DNA of 25,554 bases from Planctomycetaceae bacterium (GTDB taxonomy: Bacteria > Planctomycetota > Planctomycetia > Pirellulales > UBA1268), in NCBI GenBank assembly GCA_005789975.1, contig SXWC01000098.1:1-25554 (forward strand), written 5' to 3'. Below are positions 8,445-16,395 of the stretch, one piece after another. Under the pieces are notes generated by a model. The model was not told where the DNA came from, did not search any database, and saw only the letters and a list, made by a program, of their open reading frames with translations. Position numbers and translations under genes: made by a program. Positions within the stretch are counted from its first letter, which is position 1, and each line of letters opens with the position of its first letter.

Positions 8445-8461
8445 GAAACCGCAGGGAACAA
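8433..8461 (-). promoter_or_regulatory. Sigma70-like promoter of the tetR-MFP-RND operon
   Basis: On the minus strand TTGTTC (8456-8461) and TACAAT (8433-8438) are separated by exactly 17 nt. TACAAT matches the consensus -10 at five of six positions; the -35 matches at three of six, starting with TTG. The -10 lies inside the operator dyad, so repressor binding would block RNA polymerase. Confidence 0.55.
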
Positions 8462-8511
8462 CTTGCATTAACCGACGATTTTTCCCGCGGTGATGGCATC
8501 CGGCCGCCCGG

Positions 8512-8533
8512 CCGGTTCGATCGACCGAACCGG
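8512..8533 (-). terminator. Hairpin between the lipase operon and tetR
   Basis: CCGGTTCG (8512-8519) and CGAACCGG (8526-8533) form a perfect 8-bp stem with a 6-nt loop, 24 nt after the lipase stop and upstream of the tetR promoter. On the minus strand no U-run follows, so it is a terminator-like hairpin, not a classical intrinsic terminator. Its position separates the long upstream gene string from the efflux operon. Confidence 0.45.
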
Positions 8534-8557
8534 AGGCAGAAGGCCCCCGGGCCACTC

Positions 8558-9412
8558 TCACCCCCGCAGCAGGTCGCGGTAGCGATCGAGAAAATGAGAG
8601 GCGACTTCCTCGTTGATGTGCCCCCAGGCCTCGTTCACGAGCTCCCCCGAGAGCAGACCGCCGGCGGCCTTGGCGGCGACCACCCGCAAAACATCCGAGA
8701 TCCCGGTCATCGGATCCCCGCCGAGCAGCCGCTCCTGCTGCACGTGCAGACACTCGTTGGCCACGAGCGAGAGCGTGGGCAGCTTCGGCACCGGGTCGCG
8801 ACCGTTGACGTAGCGGAAGATCCGGCCGGCGAACTCGCGATCGAAGGCCGTGCAGGCCGCGGCGTTGCCGATCATCGGCGCCCCGAACGTGCAGACCTCG
8901 TGAACCGGGATGAACCGTCGCTTGAAGAGCCACGCCGCAAGCAGGGCCAGCGCGCCCCCCAGGCTGTGGCCCGTGATCCAGAGCGGACGATCGTTCGATT
9001 TGAGTTCCGCCTCGACCGCCGCCAGGAGGGGTGTCCAGATCTCCGCGATCGCATCGACGAAGCCCTTGTGGAACCGCGCGCCCACCCCGGCCGCCGAGAG
9101 GTCGTGCCCCAGCCGGCCCTCGGGCACGACGAGCAGGTTCATCGCGTCGGTGAGGAGGATGTCCTTGAGGCCGTCGAGCGTGGTCGCCGACTCGGTGCCC
9201 CGGAAGGCCACCACCACGTTCGCCTCGTCCACGCCGAGCCAGGCCTGCGTGTTGTCGACGCTGAACAGTCTGGCCTCCAGACCGAGCTTCTCGCGGAAGG
9301 CTTTTTGCCCGGCGGATTCCGGGAGGTAGGCCAGCGCGCTGGCCTCGCAGAGAAACCGGGCGCTGTCGAGACTGCCGACAGGCTCTTCGCGAAGGTTGAA
9401 CTCAGTTGACAT
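8558..9412 (-). CDS. Class 3 lipase (alpha/beta hydrolase)
   Basis: This 284-aa protein belongs to the fungal-type lipase class 3 family (PF01764). Visible landmarks are VVVAFRGTES (about residues 66-75), the nucleophile elbow ITGHSLGGALALLAAW with Ser150, GRDPVPKLP, which supplies the likely catalytic Asp, and SHFLDRY near the C terminus, which supplies the likely His. It would hydrolyse acyl esters; the natural substrate is unknown. No signal peptide or membrane segment is visible, so it is predicted cytoplasmic unless exported by an unrecognised route. The start (MSTEFNL) is preceded by GGAG about 7 nt upstream and overlaps the end of the leucine-rich-repeat gene by 11 nt, implying coupling. 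The open frame further upstream (Arg/Ser-rich) is a shadow of the neighbouring gene. Confidence 0.9.
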   Translation of the reverse strand: MSTEFNLREEPVGSLDSARFLCEASALAYLPESAGQKAFREKLGLEARLFSVDNTQAWLGVDEANVVVAFRGTESATTLDGLKDILLTDAMNLLVVPEGRLGHDLSAAGVGARFHKGFVDAIAEIWTPLLAAVEAELKSNDRPLWITGHSLGGALALLAAWLFKRRFIPVHEVCTFGAPMIGNAAACTAFDREFAGRIFRYVNGRDPVPKLPTLSLVANECLHVQQERLLGGDPMTGISDVLRVVAAKAAGGLLSGELVNEAWGHINEEVASHFLDRYRDLLRG

Positions 9413-10040
9413 ACCGTCGCTCCACGCCAACGTTCGCCGCATTCTTCCAGCGGCGCAGGATCGCCGTCGCCACGCCATTGCCCGACACGTCGATCTGCTC
9501 GAGCCGCGGCGGCGGCGCGTCGAGAAACCGCCGGATCCCCTCGGGCGTGACCTTCGTCCGCGCGATCCGCAGGCTCTCCAGCTTCGGCAGCCGGGCCAGC
9601 GTGGCGAGTCCTCCGTCGGTGACCGACGAGTCGTTGAGCGTGAGTTCACGGAGTTCGGGCAGCGCGGCGAGGAGTTCGAGCGTGTCGTCGGTGACGTCGG
9701 GATTACCCATCTCGAGGATCACCACATCGGGTCGCTCCGCGAGGATTCCGTAGCCCGGCCGATCCCAGCCCGTGAGGTTGACCGCCCGCTCCCCGTTGAT
9801 CACCCGCTCCCGCTCGCCGAGGCCCACGACGGCGAGGTACGCCCGCTGGATCACGAAGGGGGCGAGCCCCAGCACGAGGCCCACGCCGAGCAGCGCCAGG
9901 GGTGCCAGCAGTCGCCGGGCGGGCCTGCGCCGCAGGAGCACCCCGATTCCGCAGCCGATGGCCCAGAGCCCGCCCGCGGCCAGGGCGAGGAGGCCCGCGA
10001 AGATGAAGACCGCCCCGAGTTGCTCGCTCATGATCCGCAT
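9402..10040 (-). CDS. Membrane protein with leucine-rich repeats
   Basis: The product is 212 aa with two predicted N-terminal transmembrane segments (roughly residues 8-33 and 40-62), joined by a basic loop (RRRPARR). A linker follows, then a short leucine-rich-repeat region of the ribonuclease-inhibitor-like type: LPELRELTLNDSSVTDGGL, then LPKLESLRIARTKVTPEGI. About three repeats are visible, fewer than in most such proteins. It is probably an inner-membrane protein whose repeat domain binds another protein. The start at 10040 has GGAGGT 11 nt upstream; an in-frame ATG at 10031 (MSEQLG) is an alternative. Its last 11 nt overlap the lipase start. No defined function. Confidence 0.78.
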   Translation of the reverse strand: MRIMSEQLGAVFIFAGLLALAAGGLWAIGCGIGVLLRRRPARRLLAPLALLGVGLVLGLAPFVIQRAYLAVVGLGERERVINGERAVNLTGWDRPGYGILAERPDVVILEMGNPDVTDDTLELLAALPELRELTLNDSSVTDGGLATLARLPKLESLRIARTKVTPEGIRRFLDAPPPRLEQIDVSGNGVATAILRRWKNAANVGVERRYVN

Positions 10041-10099
10041 CCATGCCGGTGACCTCCGGCACTCTATCGCCGGCCCGCCGCGAAGGGGAGTTCCCGGCG

Positions 10100-11374
10100 T
10101 CATCCAGCCGCGAGAACGGCCTCCGCACACCGCCGGCCGCTGGCCAGCGCGGCGTTGATCGACGCCGCCCCGCAGTGGTCGCCGCAGATCCAGAGACCGC
10201 TCGCGAGCCGCGGTTCGATCGGGCGGCCGCGTCGCGCCGCCGGCGACTCGTCGGGCAGGGCGCGGGGCACGTCCACCGTGGCGAGATGCCGCCAGCCGTC
10301 CACCAGGCCTCCGAACCAGCCGGTCGCCTGCCGCTTCACGGCCGCGACCACGTCACCCGAATCCAATCCCCCCCGCACCGAAACCGTCACGAGCGACCAC
10401 CCCGGCGGGGCGTAGCCCGCGGCCACGTCCGAAGGCACGGTGAGGTTGTCGATCGGGCCCGCTTCGCCCGCGGTCACGACGAGCGTTCGCGAGGCCAGCG
10501 GCGACCGCTTTGCCGCGAAGGCGACGAGCCGCGTCTTCTTCCAGAGACGACCGACGAGATTGCCGCGAAGACCCTCGGGCAGAATCCCGCCCGCCGCCGG
10601 GCCGTCGGTCGCCACCACCACGTCACGGGCCGCAAGGACGCTGCCGCCTGCGAGCATCACCCGCGTCGATTCGACCCCCTCCACCCGCGTGCCGAGCCGC
10701 ACGCTCCCCTCCGGAAGCCGGGCCGCGAGCTGCCGCCCAATCGCCTCCATGCCCCCGGCGGGCAGGCAGGCCCGGCCCAGCGAGAACATCGCGAAGTCGA
10801 AGAGGAAAACCTCCGCCGCGGTGTCGAGCGATCGCTCCAGGAACACACCGCCGAAGAACGGCACGAAGAAGCGGCGAACGAAGGCCTCTGAAAAACCCCG
10901 CGCCGCGAGTTCCTCCCGCGTGGTTCGCTCGCTCCCCCGGGTCGCCGCCTCCGGATCGACTGCCCCGGACCGCACCCCGCGAACCGCATCGTGCCGGAGT
11001 CGGGCGGTCCGCAGGGCGTCGCCCAACCCGACGGCCCCGCTGAAGAGCGAGCCGACCGCCGCGAGGGGCCGCCGCCAGGGATCGCTGACCCGCAGGAGCC
11101 GGCCGTCCGTGGCGATCAGCGCCCCGGGCTCGAATCGCCCCAGCGCGAGCCCGCCGAGATCGAGCTGCCGCCGCCCCTCGGGGTAGGCGTCGTTGTAGAC
11201 CTGGAAGCCGCGGTCGATGCGGAAGCCCTCGACGGTATCGGTGACGACACGGCCCCCCACGCGATCGGCCGCCTCGAGCACCGTCACGCGACGCCCGCGG
11301 CGGACGAGCTCACCCGCGCAGGCGAGGCCCGCGAGCCCCGCCCCGACGATCACGCAGTCGAGCGGCTCGCTCAT
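10100..11374 (-). CDS. FAD-dependent oxidoreductase, amine-oxidase/HemY-like
   Basis: This 424-aa flavoprotein belongs to the amine oxidase/protoporphyrinogen-oxidase-like superfamily (PF01593). The N terminus carries the Rossmann dinucleotide motif CVIVGAGLAGLACAGEL (GxGxxG at 11-16), an acidic end of the second strand (VLEAADRVGGR), and the RGFQVYNDAYPE stretch common to one bacterial branch. The C terminus has LWICGDHCGAASINAALASG, the usual FAD-closing motif. The substrate is not predictable: it could be an amine, a porphyrin or an isoprenoid. The ATG at 11374 overlaps the stop of the preceding FAD enzyme (ATGA), which fixes the start; the longer open frame upstream is a shadow. No signal peptide is seen. 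Confidence 0.9.
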   Translation of the reverse strand: MSEPLDCVIVGAGLAGLACAGELVRRGRRVTVLEAADRVGGRVVTDTVEGFRIDRGFQVYNDAYPEGRRQLDLGGLALGRFEPGALIATDGRLLRVSDPWRRPLAAVGSLFSGAVGLGDALRTARLRHDAVRGVRSGAVDPEAATRGSERTTREELAARGFSEAFVRRFFVPFFGGVFLERSLDTAAEVFLFDFAMFSLGRACLPAGGMEAIGRQLAARLPEGSVRLGTRVEGVESTRVMLAGGSVLAARDVVVATDGPAAGGILPEGLRGNLVGRLWKKTRLVAFAAKRSPLASRTLVVTAGEAGPIDNLTVPSDVAAGYAPPGWSLVTVSVRGGLDSGDVVAAVKRQATGWFGGLVDGWRHLATVDVPRALPDESPAARRGRPIEPRLASGLWICGDHCGAASINAALASGRRCAEAVLAAG

Positions 11375-12492
11375 CGCGCACCCCCCGCGAGCCGTTCGGC
11401 GAGCATCGTGCCCGCCGCGGCACCGCTCGCAAAGGCTCCCTCCACCCGCGGCCCCGCGAAGGCATCGCCGCAGCAGAGGATCGGCGGCGACGACGACACG
11501 GCCAGGAAGGGATCGGGCAGGATCGTCGTCGGCGTCGCGAACTTCCAGCGGTGCACCGATCGCTCGATGACCGCCGTCCGCGGATCGCCGTCGATCCAGG
11601 GCCGGACGGCATCCACGAGCATGGCGGCCACCTCCTCCTGCGGTGTGTCGAAGTGTTCGCGGCTGAAGGCACCGGTCGCATGCACCGTCAGCGCCGGCAC
11701 GGCCGAGATCCCCTTCCGCTGGTTGTCGGCCACCCAGGACACCGGCCCCGGCGCGTCGTCTCCCAACTGGATCGCCCCCGGCTCCGGCAGCAGGCTCGGC
11801 CGGTCGAGCACGAGCATCACCGCGAAGCACGGGTCGTAGTCCACGGTCCGCAGCCGCCCGATGGCATGAGCCTCCAGGCGGTCAGGCGAACCGCCCGCCG
11901 CCAGCAGGTCGAGCGCCTGGGGCACGGGCGCGGTGAGCACGCAGCCGGCCACATCCACGATCTCGACCGCTCCCTCCCGCCCCTCGATGCCCACCCGCAC
12001 GCGGTCGCCGGCGACCTCCACCATCGTCGCCTTCGCGCCGGTCCGCACCTCGACCCCGTTCCCCCGCGCGGTGAGCCCCGCCGCCAGCCACTTCGGCAGG
12101 TCGGTCATCCCGCGGACGCCGCGGTAGCGCGGGTGGCCGTCGGCGACGGCCGGCGGATCCGCGGCGCCGCTCCCGTCGCGGCCGAAGCCCCGGCACCATT
12201 CGACGACCGCGGCCTCGAGCACCGCCTGCTCGATCACGTCGCGGAAGCCGGGCGTGCGCTGCGTGATGAACTGCGCACCGTGGTCGCAGACGGCCGCGCC
12301 GATGCGCCGCGTCGCCATCCGCCCGCCGACACCCCGGGATTTGTCGAGCACGAGCACGCGGCGGCCGTGGCCGGCGACCCGCGTCGCAGCCATCAACCCC
12401 GCGATCCCGGCCCCGATGACGACCGCATCGAACGAACGACCGGGCTCTTCGCGGCTCACTGCGTGCGGCTCCCCCGCCCCTTCGGTGCTCAC
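11371..12492 (-). CDS. NAD(P)/FAD-dependent oxidoreductase, renalase-like (COG3380 type)
   Basis: This 373-aa protein is a second flavoenzyme, of the renalase-like COG3380 type. After a ~20-residue polar extension come FDAVVIGAGIAGLMAATRVA (GxGxxG), LVLDKSRGVGGRMATRR and DHGAQFIT, a characteristic trio. The C terminus has CCGDAFAGPRVEGAFASG, the FAD-binding closure. Members oxidise or isomerise nicotinamide-type substrates in some lineages, but bacterial roles are mostly unknown. I chose the GTG at 12492 because it overlaps the stop of the upstream deacetylase as GTGA; a GTG 11 codons later is possible. It is only distantly similar to the FAD enzyme that follows, so the pair is not a simple recent duplication. 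Confidence 0.87.
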   Translation of the reverse strand: MSTEGAGEPHAVSREEPGRSFDAVVIGAGIAGLMAATRVAGHGRRVLVLDKSRGVGGRMATRRIGAAVCDHGAQFITQRTPGFRDVIEQAVLEAAVVEWCRGFGRDGSGAADPPAVADGHPRYRGVRGMTDLPKWLAAGLTARGNGVEVRTGAKATMVEVAGDRVRVGIEGREGAVEIVDVAGCVLTAPVPQALDLLAAGGSPDRLEAHAIGRLRTVDYDPCFAVMLVLDRPSLLPEPGAIQLGDDAPGPVSWVADNQRKGISAVPALTVHATGAFSREHFDTPQEEVAAMLVDAVRPWIDGDPRTAVIERSVHRWKFATPTTILPDPFLAVSSSPPILCCGDAFAGPRVEGAFASGAAAGTMLAERLAGGAR

Positions 12493-13232
12493 GTCGGCGG
12501 CCCGCCGGGCAGGAGCATCCGCAAAGGCTCGGTCGTCAGCGGCAGTCGGCTCGACGCCAGCAGTTCGGCCGCCGCACAGCCCGACATGATGCCGACCGTC
12601 TCGGCCATCGACCGCACGCGGGAGAAGACGTGGGCCTTCTCCGGGGGAAACTGCGAACGGTAGCAGGCGATCGCCGCGATCTTGGCGTCGAGATGCGCCG
12701 CGATGTCGACCGCCAGCGGCCAGTGGCCGTGAGGCACCTGCGGCACTCCGGCGAAGAGGAAATAGGTGAGAAACTGCGGCACCGTATGCACCGGCAGGCC
12801 GGCGAACGTGTCGTCCCACTTCGTGAGCCGCGAGTAGAAGACGGCCGCCTCCGTGATCGCCACCGCCTGGGCGTGATCGGGCGAGGCCAGCGGTGTCTTG
12901 TCGCCGAGCCCGATCACGATCCGCGGCCGCCAGCGTCGAAACACCTTCGCGAGCGCCACCCGCACCTCGAACTCGTCGAACAGCCGCCGGTTCGTGAAGG
13001 GCAGCGTCTCGCGGTGCGTGACGCCGAGCGCCGCCGCCGCGGCGGAGGCCTCGCCAAGCCGTTCCTCCGGGCCGCTCGATCGCGGCGTCGGCTCGCCATC
13101 GGTGAGATCGACGATGCCCACGCGGTGGCCCTGGGCCGCCAGCAGCGCGAGCGTGCCGCCGCAGCCGATCTCGACGTCGTCGGGATGGGCACCGACGGCA
13201 ATCACGTCGAGTGGCTGGGGGAGGTCGGACAT
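12489..13232 (-). CDS. PIG-L/LmbE deacetylase, BshB1-like
   Basis: This 247-aa zinc-dependent N-acetylglucosaminyl deacetylase-family protein most resembles BshB1, which deacetylates GlcNAc-malate in bacillithiol synthesis. Zinc/catalytic residues are visible in GAHPDDVEIGCGGTL (His16, Asp18, Asp19) and in SPDHAQA (His120, the third zinc ligand). Further BshB1-like stretches are VGIVDLTDGEPTPR, DIAAHLDAKIAAIACYRSQF and a C-terminal LRMLLPGG. BshA and BshC are not in this window, and bacillithiol in this lineage is not established, so the true substrate may be another acetylated sugar. It starts 4 nt after the cobL stop and overlaps the next flavoenzyme (GTGA). Confidence 0.87.
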   Translation of the reverse strand: MSDLPQPLDVIAVGAHPDDVEIGCGGTLALLAAQGHRVGIVDLTDGEPTPRSSGPEERLGEASAAAAALGVTHRETLPFTNRRLFDEFEVRVALAKVFRRWRPRIVIGLGDKTPLASPDHAQAVAITEAAVFYSRLTKWDDTFAGLPVHTVPQFLTYFLFAGVPQVPHGHWPLAVDIAAHLDAKIAAIACYRSQFPPEKAHVFSRVRSMAETVGIMSGCAAAELLASSRLPLTTEPLRMLLPGGPPT

Positions 13233-13236
13233 CGTG

Positions 13237-14481
13237 TCACGCCGGCTTGGTGGCTGCGATCATGAAGATCGGGTTGATGGCCTCGAACCGGATGCGATCG
13301 AGTTGCTCGACGCCCCGCGCGATGTTGACCATCCAATACGCGGCGTCGCCCGACCGCGACCGCAGGAGCGCGTGCACGGAAGCGAGGTTCTCGATGCTGT
13401 TGCACGCGGTCACGAGCCGGCCGCCCGGCTTGAGCCGTGCCCAGGCCTGCTCGACCAGCATGGCCACGTCGCGGCCGCTGCCCCCCACGTAGATCGCGTC
13501 GGGATCGGGAAGCGACTGCCAGGCCTCGGGAGCCCGGCCCAGCACCGGATGGAGATTCATGACGCCGAATCGCGTGGCATTCTCCCGAATCAGCGCGTGG
13601 TCGTCGGGATCCATCTCGATCGCATGCACGAGGCCGTCACGGGCGATTCGCGCCGCCTCGAGGCCGACCGAGCCGCTGCCGGCCCCCACATCCCACACCA
13701 CGCTCGTCGTCTTCAGGCCGAGTTCGGCGAGCGCCAACGACCGCACCTCGGAGGGCGTCAGCAGGCCACGCTTGGGACGCGACTGCAGGAAGCACTCATC
13801 CGGATTGCCGAAGAGCCGCGTGCCGACATGCCCCGGCTTGTCGGCCACACGTGCCTTGCGGACGAGAATCATCACGTTGGGGGAGGCGAACGATTCCTTC
13901 GCGATCTCGGCGAGGCTGCCCTGGGTCACCCGCTCGTCGGGAGAGCCGAGATTCTCGCAGACGTAGGCCGAGAAGGAGTCGACACCCTCGTCGAGCAACG
14001 CCCGGGCGACGGCCGGCGCCGGCCACTGATCGCTCGTGAACAGACCCGCCGTGTCGCTCGACCGCACGCGGTCAACGACCCGCTCGATCGATTGGCCGGC
14101 GAGATTGGCGAGAAAGGCCTCCTCCCAAGACTCCTTCACCCGGGCGAACGCGAGTTGCATGCTGCTGACGTGCGGCACGACCTCGAAGCGATCCTTGCCG
14201 AGCTTCGAGCAGACGTAGCGGGCCGTGCCGTAGAACAGCGGGTCGCCCGACGCGAGCACCACGATCCGCTTCCCCGCCCCCGCCTCGATCCGCTCGACGA
14301 GCTCCTCCAGATTCGCGGTGCACACCAGCCGGGACCGCAACCCGGCGGGCATGAGCTGCCCGCAGGACTCCGGCCCCACCAGCACGTCGGCGGCCTCCAC
14401 GAGCCGCCGGGCATGCGCGGTCATGCCCTCGACGCCGTCGTCGCCGATGCCGACGATATGGACCTTCTCCTCAGCCACCAC
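13237..14481 (-). CDS. cobL: Precorrin-6Y C5,15-methyltransferase (CbiE-CbiT fusion)
   Basis: This 414-aa fusion enzyme of cobalamin (corrin ring) synthesis methylates C5 and C15 and decarboxylates the C12 acetate of precorrin-6Y, using S-adenosylmethionine. Residues ~1-210 are the CbiE tetrapyrrole methylase domain: HIVGIGDDGVEGMT, LVGPESC, and LASGDPLFYGTARYV at 77-91. Residues ~225-414 are the CbiT class I methyltransferase domain: RGLLTPSEVRSLAL, then VVWDVGAGSGSVGLEAAR, the SAM-binding loop around 262-279. The length suits a complete CobL. The start is a GTG (14481) with AGAGGG 7 nt upstream; the next codon is also GTG. No other corrin-pathway gene is in the window, so cobL here is detached from any cob cluster. 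The deacetylase gene follows after 4 nt. Confidence 0.92.
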   Translation of the reverse strand: MVAEEKVHIVGIGDDGVEGMTAHARRLVEAADVLVGPESCGQLMPAGLRSRLVCTANLEELVERIEAGAGKRIVVLASGDPLFYGTARYVCSKLGKDRFEVVPHVSSMQLAFARVKESWEEAFLANLAGQSIERVVDRVRSSDTAGLFTSDQWPAPAVARALLDEGVDSFSAYVCENLGSPDERVTQGSLAEIAKESFASPNVMILVRKARVADKPGHVGTRLFGNPDECFLQSRPKRGLLTPSEVRSLALAELGLKTTSVVWDVGAGSGSVGLEAARIARDGLVHAIEMDPDDHALIRENATRFGVMNLHPVLGRAPEAWQSLPDPDAIYVGGSGRDVAMLVEQAWARLKPGGRLVTACNSIENLASVHALLRSRSGDAAYWMVNIARGVEQLDRIRFEAINPIFMIAATKPA

Positions 14482-14532
14482 GTTGGTGCCCTCTGAAGAG
14501 CCGCGACGACAGCCGTCGGGCGATGGCGTCGA

Positions 14533-14865
14533 TCACGCCTGGAACGAGCTGCCGCAGCCGCAGCTCTTCTTCGCGTTCGGGTTGTTGAACGTGAATCCGC
14601 GCTTGTCGATCGCCTCGTGGAAATCGAGCGTGGTCCCGTCGAGGAAAAGATCGCTCTTCTTGTCGACGACCACCGCCACGCCATGCTGTTCCGACTTCGT
14701 GTCGGCCTTCGGATCGAACTGCGTGTCGAAGCCGAGCGAGTAACTGAAGCCGCTGCAGCCGCCGCCGGCGACGCCCACGCGGAGCACCGTGGCCGGATCG
14801 AGCTTCTGCTCGGTGATGATCTTCTTGACCTCGCTGGCCGCCTTCTCAGTGAGCATGACCGACAT
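14533..14865 (-). CDS. A-type iron-sulfur carrier (IscA/ErpA/HesB family)
   Basis: This 110-aa protein is an A-type Fe-S cluster carrier that accepts clusters from the assembly scaffold and hands them to apo-enzymes. All three ligand cysteines are present: Cys37 in GGGCSGFSY, and Cys102 and Cys104 in SCGCGSSF. Length and layout are those of a single-domain IscA/ErpA protein; which subtype it is cannot be decided by eye. GAGGAG 7 nt before the ATG fixes the start at 14865. It lies 209 nt downstream of the IscS-type desulfurase on the same strand, a natural functional neighbour, and about 50 nt upstream of cobL. The long open frame before it is a shadow of the desulfurase gene. Confidence 0.93.
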   Translation of the reverse strand: MSVMLTEKAASEVKKIITEQKLDPATVLRVGVAGGGCSGFSYSLGFDTQFDPKADTKSEQHGVAVVVDKKSDLFLDGTTLDFHEAIDKRGFTFNNPNAKKSCGCGSSFQA

Positions 14866-15062
14866 GGGCTGACTCCTCGTGCTGACGTGCTTCGCCGGAC
14901 TCCGCTGCCTCGCAACGACCGGCCCTGTTATGGTATCCCAGTGGCCGCGCCCCGGAAAGGCCGGCGGTTTCGCGATTCGAGAGGCCCGGCCACGTACAGG
15001 CCGTGGAGCAAGTCCGCCCGAGCAGGATGCGAACGTCATCGAGCGTGGAAACCCCCGCCGCC

Positions 15063-15074
15063 TCGACCGGTCGA
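15063..15074. repeat. 12-bp palindrome next to the desulfurase stop
   Basis: TCGACCGGTCGA is a perfect 12-bp palindrome directly after the stop codon of the IscS-type gene (minus strand), at the head of the 209-bp gap before the A-type carrier. It could be a regulator site for the carrier or have no function; at this GC content a chance palindrome is possible. Confidence 0.3.
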
Positions 15075-16316
15075 TCAGGGTTTGCTGACGTCGTCCCCTG
15101 ACAACGAGAGCGTCCGCAGGCGGGCGACACCGGCCGCGATTCGGCTCGCGGCTTCGTCCACCTCGGTGTCGGTCGTGAACCGGGAGAGTCCGAACCGCAG
15201 GCTCGCGCGGGCCTGATCCTCGGAGAGCCCGAGAGCCAAAAGCACATGGCTCGGCCGCGGGCTCTCCGACGAACACGCGCTGCCGGAACTCACCGCCAGC
15301 CCCTCGCCCGACACCGTCGCCAGCAGCGTCTGGCCGTCGACGCCGGGAATGTGCACGTTGAGATTGTTGACGAGCCGTACGGGAGCGGAGCCATCGGGAC
15401 CCGCATCGAGCGCGGGGCCGTTGACCGCGATCCCCGGCACCGCCTCCGCGAGCTTCTGCCAGAGCCGATCCCGCAGCCGGCGCATCTGCGGCGCCTCCTC
15501 GGCCAGCCCCCCGTTGGCCAGCCGGGCCGCCTCCGCCATCCCCACGATCGCCGGCACGTCGAGGGTGCCGCTCCGCATGCCCCGCTCCTGGCCGCCACCA
15601 AAGACGAGCGGATCGACCCGCACGGCCCGGCCACGCCGCCGCACGTAAAGCGCGCCCACCCCCTTCGGCCCGTGAAACTTGTGGCCCGAGAAACTCGCGA
15701 GATCGGCGCCGAGCGCATCGACATCGACCCGCATTCGCCCCAGGGCCTGCGCGCAATCGACATGCAGCATCGCCCCGGCCGCGTGCACGCGGCCGGCGAT
15801 CGCCGCGACATCCTGCACCACGCCGATCTCGTTGTTGGCCAGGAGCACCGACACCAGAAAGGAATCGGGCCGCAGCGCCGCATCGAGGTCGGCGAGTCGG
15901 ATTCGGCCGGGCACGCCGTCCGGGTCGCCCTGGCCGACGACCGGCAGTCGCGTGACGGCGACGCCCTCGCGTTCCAGGTGCTCGATCGGATCGAGCACGG
16001 CATGGTGCTCGGTGGCGACCGTGATGACATGGCCCCGCGACCCGCCCCCCGTCCCCGGGCGAAGCCGCGACGCCGTGCCCAGGATGGCGAGGTTGGCGCT
16101 CTCGGTGGCACCCCCGGTGAACACGATCTCGCGGGCCGTGGCCCCGATCGCCGCCGCCCATGTCTCCCGCGCGGCATCGACCGCGGCCCGGGCCTCGCGG
16201 CCCATCTCATGGGTCGTGCTGCCGGCATTGCCGTAGTGGTCGGTGAGCCACGGAAGCATCGCCGCCAGCACCCGCGGATCGAGCCGGGTCGTGGCGTGGT
16301 TGTCGAGATAGATCAC
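15075..16316 (-). CDS. iscS: IscS/NifS-type cysteine desulfurase
   Basis: This 413-aa protein is a class I PLP-dependent cysteine desulfurase that supplies persulfide sulfur for Fe-S clusters and possibly tRNA thiolation. Residues seen: [14 protein letters not shown] at the N terminus, the TEHHAVLDP His pair (104-105), HVDCAQALG with PLP-contacting Asp187 and Gln190, [12 protein letters not shown] with the Schiff-base Lys213, and [17 protein letters not shown] with the mobile-loop catalytic Cys348. Its SGSACSS loop differs from the GHHC loop of the SufS at the left edge, so the genome has both classes. The start is GTG at 16316 without a clear Shine-Dalgarno; no better in-frame start is seen upstream. 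An A-type carrier follows downstream. NifS or a tRNA-specific paralogue would look the same. Confidence 0.92.
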   Translation of the reverse strand: MIYLDNHATTRLDPRVLAAMLPWLTDHYGNAGSTTHEMGREARAAVDAARETWAAAIGATAREIVFTGGATESANLAILGTASRLRPGTGGGSRGHVITVATEHHAVLDPIEHLEREGVAVTRLPVVGQGDPDGVPGRIRLADLDAALRPDSFLVSVLLANNEIGVVQDVAAIAGRVHAAGAMLHVDCAQALGRMRVDVDALGADLASFSGHKFHGPKGVGALYVRRRGRAVRVDPLVFGGGQERGMRSGTLDVPAIVGMAEAARLANGGLAEEAPQMRRLRDRLWQKLAEAVPGIAVNGPALDAGPDGSAPVRLVNNLNVHIPGVDGQTLLATVSGEGLAVSSGSACSSESPRPSHVLLALGLSEDQARASLRFGLSRFTTDTEVDEAASRIAAGVARLRTLSLSGDDVSKP

Positions 16317-16395
16317 GGCCGCGTCGCCGAAGGTGCCGTCGCTCGGGCCGCGATCAACGCGACGCGAGTCTCCTGGGAATCATCCCGGTCGGGGA

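Noticed and set aside
11375..11830. N-terminal extension of the FAD oxidoreductase
   Set aside because: The extension overlaps the coding region of the upstream flavoenzyme in another frame; the Rossmann motif begins right after the ATG at 11374.
14866..16161. Extension of the A-type carrier into a 542-aa frame
   Set aside because: The extra part is an Arg/Gly/Ala-rich shadow of the cysteine desulfurase gene; GAGGAG marks the real start.
16362..16380. AGGAG on the minus strand after the Nudix-like gene, as if for a small gene
   Set aside because: The nearest start codon (TTG) leads to a stop after a few codons, and the desulfurase GTG is too far away.
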